This document shows positions 28,035 through 35,513 of a stretch of 64,000 nt of DNA, piece by piece. Position 1 is the first letter of the stretch. Each line of letters opens with the position of its first letter. Origin of the DNA: Schleiferiaceae bacterium (GTDB lineage Bacteria > Bacteroidota > Bacteroidia > Flavobacteriales > Schleiferiaceae); contig JAGYIN010000002.1 of assembly GCA_018402665.1 (NCBI GenBank), forward strand, positions 163,879 to 227,878, read 5' to 3'. The position numbers and the translations under genes were made by a program. The notes under the pieces were generated by a model. That model was given only the letters and a program-made list of their open reading frames with translations, was not told the DNA's origin and did no database searches.

Positions 28035-28364
28035 TTAGTTAACAGCGAGGGGGATTATTTCAGCTTTTGAGCCGTTGCCTTGATAGGCAATAAGGAGTAA
28101 TTTAATTTCAGTGCATTGAAACGGGCCAACAAGGCGCACGCCGGCCTGCAACAATCGTTGACATTGCCGCTCACTCACCCAATTTTCGTAGTCTGTAACT
28201 GTTGAGGACCGGTATTTTACTTCCACGATGTACAAGCAGCGGTCCAGTTGTGTGATCAGGTCAATTTGAGCTCGTCCGGAACGGTAGTTCTGATAGAGTA
28301 GGGTATGCCCCATTTTCTTAAGTAGATCCGCAGCTTTCCGCTCATAGGTTTCATAAGTCTTCAT
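28035..28364 (-). CDS. YraN/UPF0102 family protein
   Basis: A 109-residue protein with the Holliday-junction-resolvase-like (endonuclease) fold of UPF0102. The core reads YRSGRAQIDLITQLDRCLYIVEVKYRS, matching the family pattern G-x-(E/Q)-(L/I)-D-L-I ... (F/Y)-x-E-V-K-x-R with the nuclease Asp, Glu and Lys. It lies about 60 bp upstream of the pseudouridine synthase frame on the same strand. The biological role of the family is not settled. Confidence 0.82.
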   Translation of the reverse strand: MKTYETYERKAADLLKKMGHTLLYQNYRSGRAQIDLITQLDRCLYIVEVKYRSSTVTDYENWVSERQCQRLLQAGVRLVGPFQCTEIKLLLIAYQGNGSKAEIIPLAVN

Positions 28365-28421
28365 TCCAATAAGATGGCTGCGAACGGTAAACTTTCCTAA
28401 GAATGTGAAGAACTAAAAGTT

Positions 28422-28634
28422 TTACAGCGTCATCACCTGGCGGTAAAAGAAGAGCGCCAACACACCGAAGATTAAGAGGGTGATGAAAAAGTTAATCCAA
28501 GTCTTTTGTTGATTCACTCGCTGCCTTCTTCCCAAGTTCCGACACGAACCTCCCAGGTGCCATTTTCCCACTTGAGTAACCGACACCCGCTGATGTGTTT
28601 CTTCATTCGGTATGCCGTAGGTAACGTTGATCAT
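28422..28634 (-). CDS. Possible small C-tail-anchored protein (70 aa), reading frame uncertain
   Basis: The ATG at 28634 overlaps the stop codon of the LD-carboxypeptidase gene as ATGA, the coupling expected of a real downstream gene. The product would have a polar N-terminal half (MINVTYGIPNEETHQRVSV...) and a C-terminal hydrophobic helix (INFFITLLIFGVLALFFY), so it would be tail-anchored. The middle of the frame uses rare Arg codons. An alternative reading is two tiny genes, 28514-28606 and 28422-28517, joined by a GTGA overlap. I do not recognise either version. Confidence 0.4.
   Translation of the reverse strand: MINVTYGIPNEETHQRVSVTQVGKWHLGGSCRNLGRRQRVNQQKTWINFFITLLIFGVLALFFYRQVMTL
28514..28606 (-). 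CDS. Alternative tiny ORF (30 aa, Trp/Gly-rich)
   Basis: ATG at 28606 to TGA at 28514. The product starts MKKHISGCRLLKWENG and is rich in Trp, Glu and Gly with codon use like neighbouring genes. It is in frame with the preceding LD-carboxypeptidase gene, separated from it by that gene's stop codon and eight codons. Its last four bases (GTGA) contain a GTG start for a 31-residue hydrophobic peptide (28422-28517). It competes with the 70-residue frame for this stretch; only one arrangement is likely real. Confidence 0.3.
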   Translation of the reverse strand: MKKHISGCRLLKWENGTWEVRVGTWEEGSE

Positions 28635-29473
28635 ACTTTGCGTAAGATAATGGGCCAATTTTCTTTACCGTGTCCAATAATAGGGTGCTCATACACGGGT
28701 ACGCCCTCGGCCTCAAAGTGTTTTCTCAAGGAATGTTGTACATCAGGGCCCCACAGGATATCGTGGTCGTGTATATCTGAAAATTCGCCCAACACCACAG
28801 CGCGTAAGTTATTAAATGCGCCCCTGCGTCGCAGTGCCAAAAGCATTCGATCAAGGTGGTAATGGTATTCGTCTAAATCTTCAATGATCAGTACACAATC
28901 ATCTAAGCTCGGAAGACTGGGCGTGCCCAAAATACTGGAGATCACGCTGAGGTTGCCGGCGATGATCTGTCCACTAATGGTTTTAGGCAGCGCACAATGC
29001 AGCGCATCTTCTTTACCGCGCAGTACATCAAAAGTTGCTGCAAGTGCGTCAGGATGAGTAGCTGAAAAACTGATGGGCATCGGGGCATGCAGCGTTACAA
29101 TACCTTTTTGAACACCGTGGCAGAGGAAAGTGGTAAAATCAGAAAAACCGATCAGCCATTTGGGTTGCGCAATCAACGCTTCCCAGTCCACTAAATCTAC
29201 AATTTCTGCACTGCCGTATCCTCCTCTAATGTTCCATATGGCCTTGATGTTAGGATTATGGATTAAGCCATTAAAGTGTTGTACGCGTTCCGCTACAGTA
29301 CCAGCTAACTGTTGCTGCTGCATGGAGATTTCGGGCGAATAGTAGCAGTTAAAGCCTTCAGCAGTGATGGTGCGTTCCGCGATGGCGAGCGATTCAGCAG
29401 TTGCGAATCGGGCCGTGGCGCTGATCCCAATAGTGTCTCCGGGTTGTAAAAAACTGGGTACGGTTTGTTTCAT
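28631..29473 (-). CDS. LD-carboxypeptidase (S66 family)
   Basis: Cleaves the terminal D-Ala from tetrapeptides during peptidoglycan recycling (MccF/LdcA family). About 280 residues from the ATG at 29471-29473 (MKQTVPSFLQPGDTIGI). The triad is visible: nucleophile Ser111 in WLIGFSDFT, Glu198 in LIIEDLDEY and His268 in PIIGHGKENWP. RGGYGSAE is the conserved glycine-rich loop. A longer frame start at 29491 adds six residues and is less likely. No signal peptide, so it is cytoplasmic like LdcA. Confidence 0.9.
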   Translation of the reverse strand: MKQTVPSFLQPGDTIGISATARFATAESLAIAERTITAEGFNCYYSPEISMQQQQLAGTVAERVQHFNGLIHNPNIKAIWNIRGGYGSAEIVDLVDWEALIAQPKWLIGFSDFTTFLCHGVQKGIVTLHAPMPISFSATHPDALAATFDVLRGKEDALHCALPKTISGQIIAGNLSVISSILGTPSLPSLDDCVLIIEDLDEYHYHLDRMLLALRRRGAFNNLRAVVLGEFSDIHDHDILWGPDVQHSLRKHFEAEGVPVYEHPIIGHGKENWPIILRKV

Positions 29474-29538
29474 TAGCCGAAAAATACCCAATAAAAGCGC
29501 ATTATCTTCGCAGGAAGCTTTAAACGTATCAAAAAAGC

Positions 29539-31599
29539 ATGAGTTCGAACAAAAAAATCATGGTTACTGCGGCATTGCCGTATGCTAACGGCCCCGTTCA
29601 CATAGGTCACCTTGCCGGGTGTTACCTTCCGTCAGATATCTACGTTAGGTATTTGCGAATGCGGGGACGTGATGTAAAGTTTGTTTGCGGCTCGGATGAG
29701 CACGGAGTGCCCATTACGATTAAGGCGAAAAAAGAAGGAATAACACCGCAGGATGTTGTAGACCGTTATCATGGAATGATGAAGGGCGCCTTTGAAGAGT
29801 TCGGGATTTCCTTTGACCATTACAGTCGAACGTCTAGTCCTCAACACCATAAAAACGCGCAAGAATTTTTCACGAATCTCATAGAAAAAGAGGCACTCGT
29901 GGCAAAAGAAACGCAGCAATACTTTGACCCTGAAGCGGGCCAATTTTTAGCAGATCGCTACATCACCGGAGAATGTCCGAAGTGTCATGCAGCTGATGCT
30001 TATGGAGATCAATGCGAAAGTTGTGGAACTTCATTAAGTCCTACTGATCTTATAGCGCCCAAATCAACCTTAAGTGGCGCAGTCCCAGAATTGCGCGATA
30101 CGACAAACTGGTTCTTGCCATTGGATGAACTGTCCGATGCATTGAGGGCTTTTTTAGAGAGTCGTGAAGGCTGGAAGCCCAACGTGATGGGGCAATGCAT
30201 GAGTTGGTTGAACGCCGGTGATGGATTACAACCGCGTGCGATGACCCGAGATTTAGATTGGGGTGTGCCCGTGCCAGTGGAGGGTGCTGAAGGAAAAGTG
30301 ATGTACGTATGGTTTGATGCACCTATAGGGTACATCAGCGCTACACAGGAATTACTTCCGGATACCTGGGAAGCGTATTGGAAAGGTGATGATGCAGAAA
30401 TCATTCATTTTATTGGGAAAGACAACATCGTTTTTCACTGTATTATTTTCCCTGCGATGCTTCAACAGCACGGCGAATATGCCATGCCCACGGCAGTGCC
30501 GGCAAATGAATTTTTAAATTTAGAAGGCCGGAAACTGAGCACTTCTAAGAATTGGGCAGTTTGGTTACACGAATACTTGCAGGACTTTCCTGGGCAGCAA
30601 GATGTATTGCGTTATGCGTTGACCGCGACTATGCCAGAAACTAAGGACAACGACTTTACGTGGGCAGATTTCCAAACACGCAACAACAGTGAATTGGTTG
30701 CAGGTCTTGGTAACTTTGTGAATCGAGTCATGGTGCTCACGCACAAATATTTTGACGGTATTGTTCAAGAGCCCGGTGTTCTGACTGATGCTGATCGTGA
30801 GGCGATAGCGACAATGACTCAATGTGGACGCAGAATTGCGAAATCATTGGATGCCTTTAAATTCCGCGATGCTTTAAATGAGGCCATGAACGTGGCCCGA
30901 TTAGGAAATAAATACCTTCAAGAGCAAGAGCCCTGGAAGGTGTACAAGCAAGATCCTGCTCGAGCGGGAGCGGCTTTGTACGTTGCTACTCAGATTATGG
31001 GTATTGCCTCCATTGTTTTTGAACCGTTCCTTCCGACCACTGCCTCGAAATTACGCGGCATGCTCAATCAGAGTGGTGTGCCAACTTGGGAGCAGTCTAA
31101 CGAAGAAATTGTGGTTCCTTCTGGAACACAATTGGGCGAAAGCGCTTTATTATTCTCGAAAATTGAAGATGAACAAGTTGAAGCGCAACGTCAAAAGTTG
31201 CTAGCATCGGCCGCCGCTAATGAGGCCGCAAAGGCACCTTCAACTACAGAAAAGAAACACATGCCACAGAAAGAAGATATCTCTTTTGACCAATTCATGT
31301 CTATGGACTTAAGAGTGGGAACCATTCTAGAAGCAGAACGCGTACCTAAAGCGGATCGATTGTTGAAGTTTTTAGTAGATACAGGACTGGATCAACGCAC
31401 CATAGTCTCTGGTATTGCCGAGTATTTTAGCCCAGAAGAAATGGTGGGCAAAAAAGTGACGGTTTTAATGAATCTCCCACCGCGTAAAATTCGGGGTGTT
31501 GAAAGCCAAGGGATGCTGTTAATGGCAGAAGATAGTGATGGAAGTTTGAGATTGATGACTCCAGAAAATGGGGCAGATAGCGGTGCTGTAATCGGTTAA
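29539..31599 (+). CDS. metG: Methionyl-tRNA synthetase
   Basis: Charges tRNA-Met. 686 residues, long form with a C-terminal tRNA-binding (EMAP-like) domain from about residue 577. The class I motifs are HIGH-type (VHIGHLAG near 21) and KMSKS-type (KLSTSK near 333). A zinc knuckle [17 protein letters not shown] lies near 146-162, and the DALRYAL-like [21 protein letters not shown] segment is present. Divergent from the LD-carboxypeptidase gene. Confidence 0.97.
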   Translation: MSSNKKIMVTAALPYANGPVHIGHLAGCYLPSDIYVRYLRMRGRDVKFVCGSDEHGVPITIKAKKEGITPQDVVDRYHGMMKGAFEEFGISFDHYSRTSSPQHHKNAQEFFTNLIEKEALVAKETQQYFDPEAGQFLADRYITGECPKCHAADAYGDQCESCGTSLSPTDLIAPKSTLSGAVPELRDTTNWFLPLDELSDALRAFLESREGWKPNVMGQCMSWLNAGDGLQPRAMTRDLDWGVPVPVEGAEGKVMYVWFDAPIGYISATQELLPDTWEAYWKGDDAEIIHFIGKDNIVFHCIIFPAMLQQHGEYAMPTAVPANEFLNLEGRKLSTSKNWAVWLHEYLQDFPGQQDVLRYALTATMPETKDNDFTWADFQTRNNSELVAGLGNFVNRVMVLTHKYFDGIVQEPGVLTDADREAIATMTQCGRRIAKSLDAFKFRDALNEAMNVARLGNKYLQEQEPWKVYKQDPARAGAALYVATQIMGIASIVFEPFLPTTASKLRGMLNQSGVPTWEQSNEEIVVPSGTQLGESALLFSKIEDEQVEAQRQKLLASAAANEAAKAPSTTEKKHMPQKEDISFDQFMSMDLRVGTILEAERVPKADRLLKFLVDTGLDQRTIVSGIAEYFSPEEMVGKKVTVLMNLPPRKIRGVESQGMLLMAEDSDGSLRLMTPENGADSGAVIG

Positions 31600-31625
31600 T
31601 TAGCCGATATTCGCCAACTAAGTTT

Positions 31626-31697
31626 GGCTCCGTAGTTCAATGAATAGAATGCAGGTTTCCGGAGCCTGAGATAAGGGTTTGATTCCCTTCGGAGCTA
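31626..31697 (+). tRNA. tRNA-Arg (anticodon CCG)
   Basis: Folds into a full cloverleaf: a 7-bp acceptor stem (31626-31632 with 31690-31696, first pair G-U), a D arm with an 8-nt loop, a 5-bp anticodon stem with loop TTCCGGA (anticodon CCG), a 4-nt variable loop and a 5-bp T stem. CCA is not encoded. The T loop is TTTGATT (T at position 56 instead of C) and the D loop has GA in place of the usual GG at 18-19, which would allow an A19-U56 pair instead of G19-C56. Confidence 0.93.
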
Positions 31698-31702
31698 CTA
31701 AA

Positions 31703-31731
31703 AGCCTCAGCATCTGCTGGGGCTTTTTTTA
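31703..31731 (+). terminator. Intrinsic terminator after tRNA-Arg
   Basis: A 9-bp stem (31703-31711 with 31716-31724, one G-U pair), 4-nt loop, then a run of T. It begins 5 nt after the tRNA. Confidence 0.9.
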
Positions 31732-31751
31732 TGACCGAAACTGTGGGAAAT

Positions 31752-31779
31752 AAAAAAGGCCCCCATTTCTGGAGGCCTT
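31752..31779 (-). terminator. Intrinsic terminator of the cold shock gene
   Basis: A 9-bp stem (31756-31764 with 31771-31779, one G-U pair); on the minus strand it is followed by a T run. It lies about 20 bp beyond the stop of the cold shock gene. Confidence 0.85.
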
Positions 31780-31799
31780 TGGAATGTACTGATATAAAC

Positions 31800-31991
31800 T
31801 TAGAGCTGTTTTACGTTTACAGCGTTTAATCCTTTTCTTCCTTCTGTCAATTCAAACTCGACACTGTCGCCTTCTTCGATTTGGTCAACCAAACCTGTTA
31901 CGTGTACGAAGTACTCTGTGTTTGACTCGTCGTCTTTAATGAAGCCAAATCCTTTGTCTCCGTTAAAGAACTTTACTGTTCCTTGATTCAT
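31800..31991 (-). CDS. Cold shock domain protein (CspA family)
   Basis: A 63-residue single cold-shock domain, an RNA chaperone or single-strand nucleic-acid binder. The RNP motifs are clear: GFGFI (RNP1, here KGFGFIKDD) and YFVHVTG (RNP2-like), plus the N-terminal GTVKFFNGDKG. It has its own terminator and lies alone between tRNA-Arg and the T9SS cargo gene. A near-consensus -7 box lies close upstream on the minus strand (around 32008-32015). Confidence 0.95.
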   Translation of the reverse strand: MNQGTVKFFNGDKGFGFIKDDESNTEYFVHVTGLVDQIEEGDSVEFELTEGRKGLNAVNVKQL

Positions 31992-32087
31992 AATATAATT
32001 TAAAGTGCAAATATCGACTAATTAATTGAGCACCCGACATTAATTCTAAGTTATTTGTTTTTAGGCAGTTTGCCTTTAATCTTTAGG

Positions 32088-33074
32088 TTAATGTACCAAG
32101 AGTAATTGGTACGTCTTTCCTTCAGCATTTACAACCTCAATCAGATAGCTTCCAGCATTTAAGAAAGGCAATTGGACTTTTCCCTCCAAGTCGAACCCAT
32201 GGAACAGACGACGACCGGTCATGGAAAATAATTGAATGTCTGAACGCTGCGGCAATTCAACCCAAGCGATGCCATTGCTAGGATTAGGATACATTTTGAT
32301 GGGTGTAAATTCCGTCTCCTCAAGGGACATTTGCGCGGGATTATACACATTAAGGGAAACGTTGAGATTTTTGTAACTCACGTTACCCGTGCTATCAATG
32401 GTGATGGTATCGCAATACGTGCTTGTACAGGTCATGGTACCGAAAGCCGTGCTGTCCACTGCGTTTAACGTAAGACAAACCGCATAGCTTCCTGCTGCGG
32501 TGTACAGGTGTGATGGGTACGCGCCAATTGCAGAGGTCCCGTCACCGAAGTCCCAGAGGTACGAAACCGTGGCGTTTTGCATGGTACTGTCTACGTACGA
32601 TGTGTTGAAGAGCACAATCTGCCCCATACCGGTTAATGTTGAATCAAAAGAATATTGTGCCACACATCCGGTGGTGTTTGATCCACCCCCAGATCCACCC
32701 CCTCCGGAACCGGAGGTGCCGCAGAGCACAAACCCTGTGTATATGGAGAAATATTGCGGTGTATTTACTCCGTAGATTAAGGATGAACTTTGCCAATTAC
32801 CACTGCAACTGTCCAGCGTTTGAACGAGCAAAAGACCGCCTGTTCCGTAGAGAAAAAGGGTATCGTTGTAGTTTCCGTTCGCATCCGTGAGCAAGGTAAT
32901 TGTCATGCTCCCCGATGGAGTATTCGAAGAATCACTAACCATCACCGGGTAGTTGGGCACTCCCGCTCCAGTAACCGAGTCTATTACGAATCCTGATACT
33001 ATTACCGTATGAGTGATTTGACTCCAAGCACTAAAGGACAGCGCTAATGAGAAGATGAGCATTTTTAGTTTCAT
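32088..33074 (-). CDS. PKD-domain protein with T9SS type A C-terminal sorting signal
   Basis: A 328-residue secreted protein. It has a signal peptide (about 1-18, ending AWSQ), a carboxypeptidase-regulatory-like beta domain (about 22-115), a Gly/Ser linker with two runs of Gly (about 120-132), a PKD domain with the typical YLWDFGDGTS and a SHLYTAAGSYAVCLT strand (about 134-230), then a C-terminal sorting domain (about 255-328) starting FTPIKMYPNPSNG and ending in LINAGSYLIEV-like and KTYQLLLVH strands. The last domain routes the protein through type IX secretion, whose core genes lie at 44451-49957. The role is unknown, probably an adhesin or surface protein. Confidence 0.9.
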   Translation of the reverse strand: MKLKMLIFSLALSFSAWSQITHTVIVSGFVIDSVTGAGVPNYPVMVSDSSNTPSGSMTITLLTDANGNYNDTLFLYGTGGLLLVQTLDSCSGNWQSSSLIYGVNTPQYFSIYTGFVLCGTSGSGGGGSGGGSNTTGCVAQYSFDSTLTGMGQIVLFNTSYVDSTMQNATVSYLWDFGDGTSAIGAYPSHLYTAAGSYAVCLTLNAVDSTAFGTMTCTSTYCDTITIDSTGNVSYKNLNVSLNVYNPAQMSLEETEFTPIKMYPNPSNGIAWVELPQRSDIQLFSMTGRRLFHGFDLEGKVQLPFLNAGSYLIEVVNAEGKTYQLLLVH

Positions 33075-33099
33075 ATTCTAGGGGATCAATTAATTTCTT

Positions 33100-33107
33100 C
33101 AAAGGTA
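33100..33107 (-). promoter_or_regulatory. Candidate -7 box (TAnnTTTG) for the T9SS cargo gene
   Basis: Minus-strand TACCTTTG, 25 nt upstream of the start at 33074. Confidence 0.45.
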
Positions 33108-33180
33108 CTCTTCCGCTCAATTTTTATTTACTGAATGGAGTAAATACACGCATAAATGAGCTAGCGAAACTTTCACAACT

Positions 33181-33188
33181 TATATTTG
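33181..33188 (+). promoter_or_regulatory. Candidate -7 box (TAnnTTTG) for tRNA-Val
   Basis: TATATTTG ends 10 nt before the mature 5' end of tRNA-Val, the expected distance for a tRNA promoter. Confidence 0.6.
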
Positions 33189-33198
33189 CACCGCAGTA

Positions 33199-33273
33199 GG
33201 GCCATTAGCTCAGTTGGTTTAGAGCGCTGCCTTGACAGGGCAGAGGTCACTGGTTCGAATCCAGTATGGCCCA
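33199..33273 (+). tRNA. tRNA-Val (anticodon GAC)
   Basis: A complete cloverleaf of 75 nt: acceptor stem GGGCCAT with ATGGCCC, D loop with TTGG, a 5-bp anticodon stem with loop TTGACAG (anticodon GAC), T loop TTCGAAT. CCA is not encoded. Spurious protein frames across it on both strands are explained by the tRNA. Confidence 0.97.
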
Positions 33274-33281
33274 CAAACAAG

Positions 33282-33313
33282 AAGCCGCGCACCGGAAGGT
33301 GCGCGGCTTTTTT
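33282..33313 (+). terminator. Intrinsic terminator after tRNA-Val
   Basis: A perfect 12-bp stem (33282-33293 with 33298-33309), GGAA loop and T run. It separates the tRNA from the repeat array. Confidence 0.92.
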
Positions 33314-33326
33314 CATGGAACCAAGC

Positions 33327-33823
33327 GGAAGCTTGCTACCAGCTTGGGGCCGTGAAAAAAGCCGTAGTGCAGCGCAGCTGCAAGCGGCTGTTGTTTGGGT
33401 ACAAGGGGCCCCAGAGTTGGCTCCTTTTGCCGAAAGGCAAAAATCCAGTTCTGAAGCTTCGCTTCCAGCTCAGTCGTGAAAAAGCCGTAGTGCGCGCGCA
33501 GCTGCAAGCGGCCGTTGTTTGGGTACAAGGGCCCCAGAGTTGGTTCTTTTGCCGGTAGGCAAAAAATCCAGTTCGGAAGCTTGCTTCCAGCTTGGGGCCG
33601 TGAAAAAAGCCGTAGTGCAGCGCAGCTGCAAGCGGCTGTTGTTTGGGTACAAGGGCCCCAGAGTTGGTTCTTTTGCCGGTAGGCAAAAATCCAGTTCGGA
33701 AGCTTGCTTCCCAGTTTGGGGTCAGTGAAAAAGCCGTAATGCAGTGCAGCTGCAAAAGCGGCTGTTGTTTGGGTACAAGGGGCCCAGAGTTGGTTCTTTT
33801 GCCGGTAGGCAAAAAATCCAGTG
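33327..33823. repeat. Tandem array of four ~124-bp repeats with internal inverted repeats
   Basis: Four head-to-tail units: 33327-33451 (125 bp), 33452-33574 (123), 33575-33697 (123) and 33698-33823 (about 126). Each contains, in order, a GGAAGC/GCTTCC palindrome, an A-run followed by AGCCG...CGGCT enclosing TGCAGC/GCTGCA, the invariant TGTTTGGGTACAAGG or GTTGTTTGGGTACAAGG segment with GGGGCCCC, and a TTTTGCC/GGCAAAA hairpin. Unit 1 carries loop GAAA in that last hairpin, the others GGTA. Units 1 and 3 are the most alike; unit 4 is the most diverged. Stop-free frames on both strands change frame between units, so I do not read them as protein. This array fills the only gene-free stretch over 300 bp in the window. 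Confidence 0.95.
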
Positions 33824-33844
33824 GGTTTATGTTAACTTGATGGC

Positions 33845-34564
33845 ATGAGTAAGATCATTCACGCCATATCGGGTCCCAGGAACATAAGTACGGCCCTGAT
33901 GTACAGTTTCGCGCAACGTCCGGGTTGCGCTGTATTTGATGAGCCGATGTACGGGAAGTTCCTTCAAAACAAGGGTTTGAACCACCCCGGTCGATTAGAA
34001 ACGCTACAAAAGTGGCCGACTGATTTAGTGGATATTGCGGGTGCAGTTCAAAAATTGGCCGAAAACCACGATGAGGTGTATCTTAAGAACATGGCGCACC
34101 ACATGGTAGATGAACCTTGGGATTGGGCGCAGCAGAGTGCTTTTATTTTTTGGATCAGACATCCGCGCAAAGTCGTTCAAAGTTTTGTACAGGTTATTCC
34201 TAACGTTACAGCCGAGGACATAGGTTTAGATCAAGAATGGCAGCAATGGCAAAAAGTAGCGCGATTGCCTGGTAAGAAAATCATTGTTGATTCAGATGAA
34301 ATGCTTGCAGATCCAGCACGCACATTGCCTCGAATTTGCGAAGCGCTCGAATTGGCTTGGCGTCCGGAAATGTTGAGTTGGCCAGCAGGTGCAAAAGGGT
34401 ACGACGGACCCTGGGCAAAGCATTGGTACAGCAATGTACACCATAGTACAAGTTTTGGCCCACCAAAGGTGCTTCCGGAGCCCTTGGTAGCGGTACACGA
34501 AAAAGTGGTTGAAGCAGCCCTACCTGCGTACCTTTCCTTATTTTCAAACCGATTTAAATTTTAA
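33845..34564 (+). CDS. Sulfotransferase-like protein (partner of class IV aminotransferase)
   Basis: A 239-residue protein of the P-loop sulfotransferase superfamily. The N-terminal AISGPRNISTALMYSFAQR corresponds to the 5' phosphosulfate-binding loop, VFDEPMYGKFL follows, and IFWIRHPRKVVQSF matches the 3' phosphate-binding segment. The C-terminus has a WYSNVHHSTSF block. It lies 2 bp upstream of an aminotransferase gene; from memory, plant 'branched-chain-amino-acid aminotransferase-like' proteins fuse exactly these two domains. The substrate is unknown, and sulfo transfer itself is unproven for this subgroup. Confidence 0.8.
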   Translation: MSKIIHAISGPRNISTALMYSFAQRPGCAVFDEPMYGKFLQNKGLNHPGRLETLQKWPTDLVDIAGAVQKLAENHDEVYLKNMAHHMVDEPWDWAQQSAFIFWIRHPRKVVQSFVQVIPNVTAEDIGLDQEWQQWQKVARLPGKKIIVDSDEMLADPARTLPRICEALELAWRPEMLSWPAGAKGYDGPWAKHWYSNVHHSTSFGPPKVLPEPLVAVHEKVVEAALPAYLSLFSNRFKF

Positions 34565-34566
34565 CC

Positions 34567-35475
34567 ATGCTACAACAATTTGATCCTAGAAATAAAAATA
34601 TTAAGGTGTGGGTTGGCCACAGATTAGTAGAGCGTGCCGATGCTAAGGTTTCCGTTTTTGACAGCTCCGTCCAAGGCGGTGATGCGGTATGGGAAGGAAT
34701 GCGAGTTTACGAAAACGGTGTGTTTTGTTTGGAGCGCCATTTGGATCGATTAGAGGATTCTGCTCGGGCCATGGCGTTTGAATCCATACCCACGCGTGCG
34801 AGTGTAAAATCGGCCATCAAGGCGACGTTAGAAGCTAATGGAATGACGAAAGACACGCACATTCGATTGACACTGACTCGAGGGGAGAAAATTACTTCCG
34901 GGATGGATCCCAGATTAAACCAAAGCGGCCCGACATTGATTGTTTTGGCGGAATGGAAACCTCCGGTATACGATAATGAAAAAGGCATAAGAATCATGAC
35001 GAGCGCTATTCGTCGCAACAGCCCTATGCATGTCGATTCCAAGATTCATCACAATAATCTGATTAATAATATCCTCGCTAAAATTCAAGCCAACCACGCC
35101 GGCGTGGATTCCGCATTGATGTTGGACAACCTTGGGTTTCTTGCGGAGATGAACGGCACGAATATTTTTATGGTGAAAAACGGTCGGTTGTTGACGCCGA
35201 CTGCCGATGCTTGTCTTCATGGGATTACACGCGGATTAGTCATTGAATTGGCCCAAGCGCACGGCGTTGCGGTCGAGGAGCGGAATATCTCATTAACGGA
35301 ACTCTATGCTGCAGATGAAGCCTTTGGAACCGGGTCTATGGGCGAGTTGACACCTATTGTTGAGGTCGATGGACGGGTGCTGGTGAATCGGTCGCAATCG
35401 AATCTTACGGCCCAATTGATCCACTGGTTTGAGGGTGTGCATGAAAAGTTGAGTACGCCGTTGGAGTCGCTCTAA
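34567..35475 (+). CDS. Class IV PLP-dependent aminotransferase (branched-chain/D-amino acid type)
   Basis: A 302-residue fold-type IV aminotransferase. It shows VFDSSVQGGDAVWEGMRVYE near residue 30, the RLEDSARAM region, the PLP-binding Lys in DSKIHHNNLINN near 158, and the conserved Glu in GFLAEMNGTNIFMV near 195. The GTGSMGELTPIVEVDGR segment closes the active site. The family covers BCAT, D-amino acid transaminase and ADC lyase; the pairing with the sulfotransferase-like gene, 2 bp upstream, suggests a dedicated pathway rather than IlvE. Confidence 0.88.
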   Translation: MLQQFDPRNKNIKVWVGHRLVERADAKVSVFDSSVQGGDAVWEGMRVYENGVFCLERHLDRLEDSARAMAFESIPTRASVKSAIKATLEANGMTKDTHIRLTLTRGEKITSGMDPRLNQSGPTLIVLAEWKPPVYDNEKGIRIMTSAIRRNSPMHVDSKIHHNNLINNILAKIQANHAGVDSALMLDNLGFLAEMNGTNIFMVKNGRLLTPTADACLHGITRGLVIELAQAHGVAVEERNISLTELYAADEAFGTGSMGELTPIVEVDGRVLVNRSQSNLTAQLIHWFEGVHEKLSTPLESL

Positions 35476-35513
35476 ACTCTCGTTATTTTAGCAATAGCTG
35501 TTAACCTTACCTA

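Noticed and set aside
31619..31626. TAAGTTTG as promoter of tRNA-Arg
   Set aside because: It overlaps the first base of the tRNA, so a transcript from it would start inside the mature tRNA.
33186..33479. Plus-strand frame starting at tRNA-Val
   Set aside because: Its start is the translated tRNA (the familiar spurious SSVGLERCLDRAEVTGSNPVWP pattern), then runs into the repeats.
33336..33812. A 158-residue minus-strand frame and several plus-strand frames across the repeat array
   Set aside because: They exist because each unit is free of stops in several frames; the frame changes between units and no start context or homology is evident.
33240..33823. Repeat segment AATCCAGT matching the tRNA-Val 3' part, as an attachment-site remnant
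   Set aside because: Only 8 identical bases; there is no integrase and no second tRNA end, so integration is not supported.
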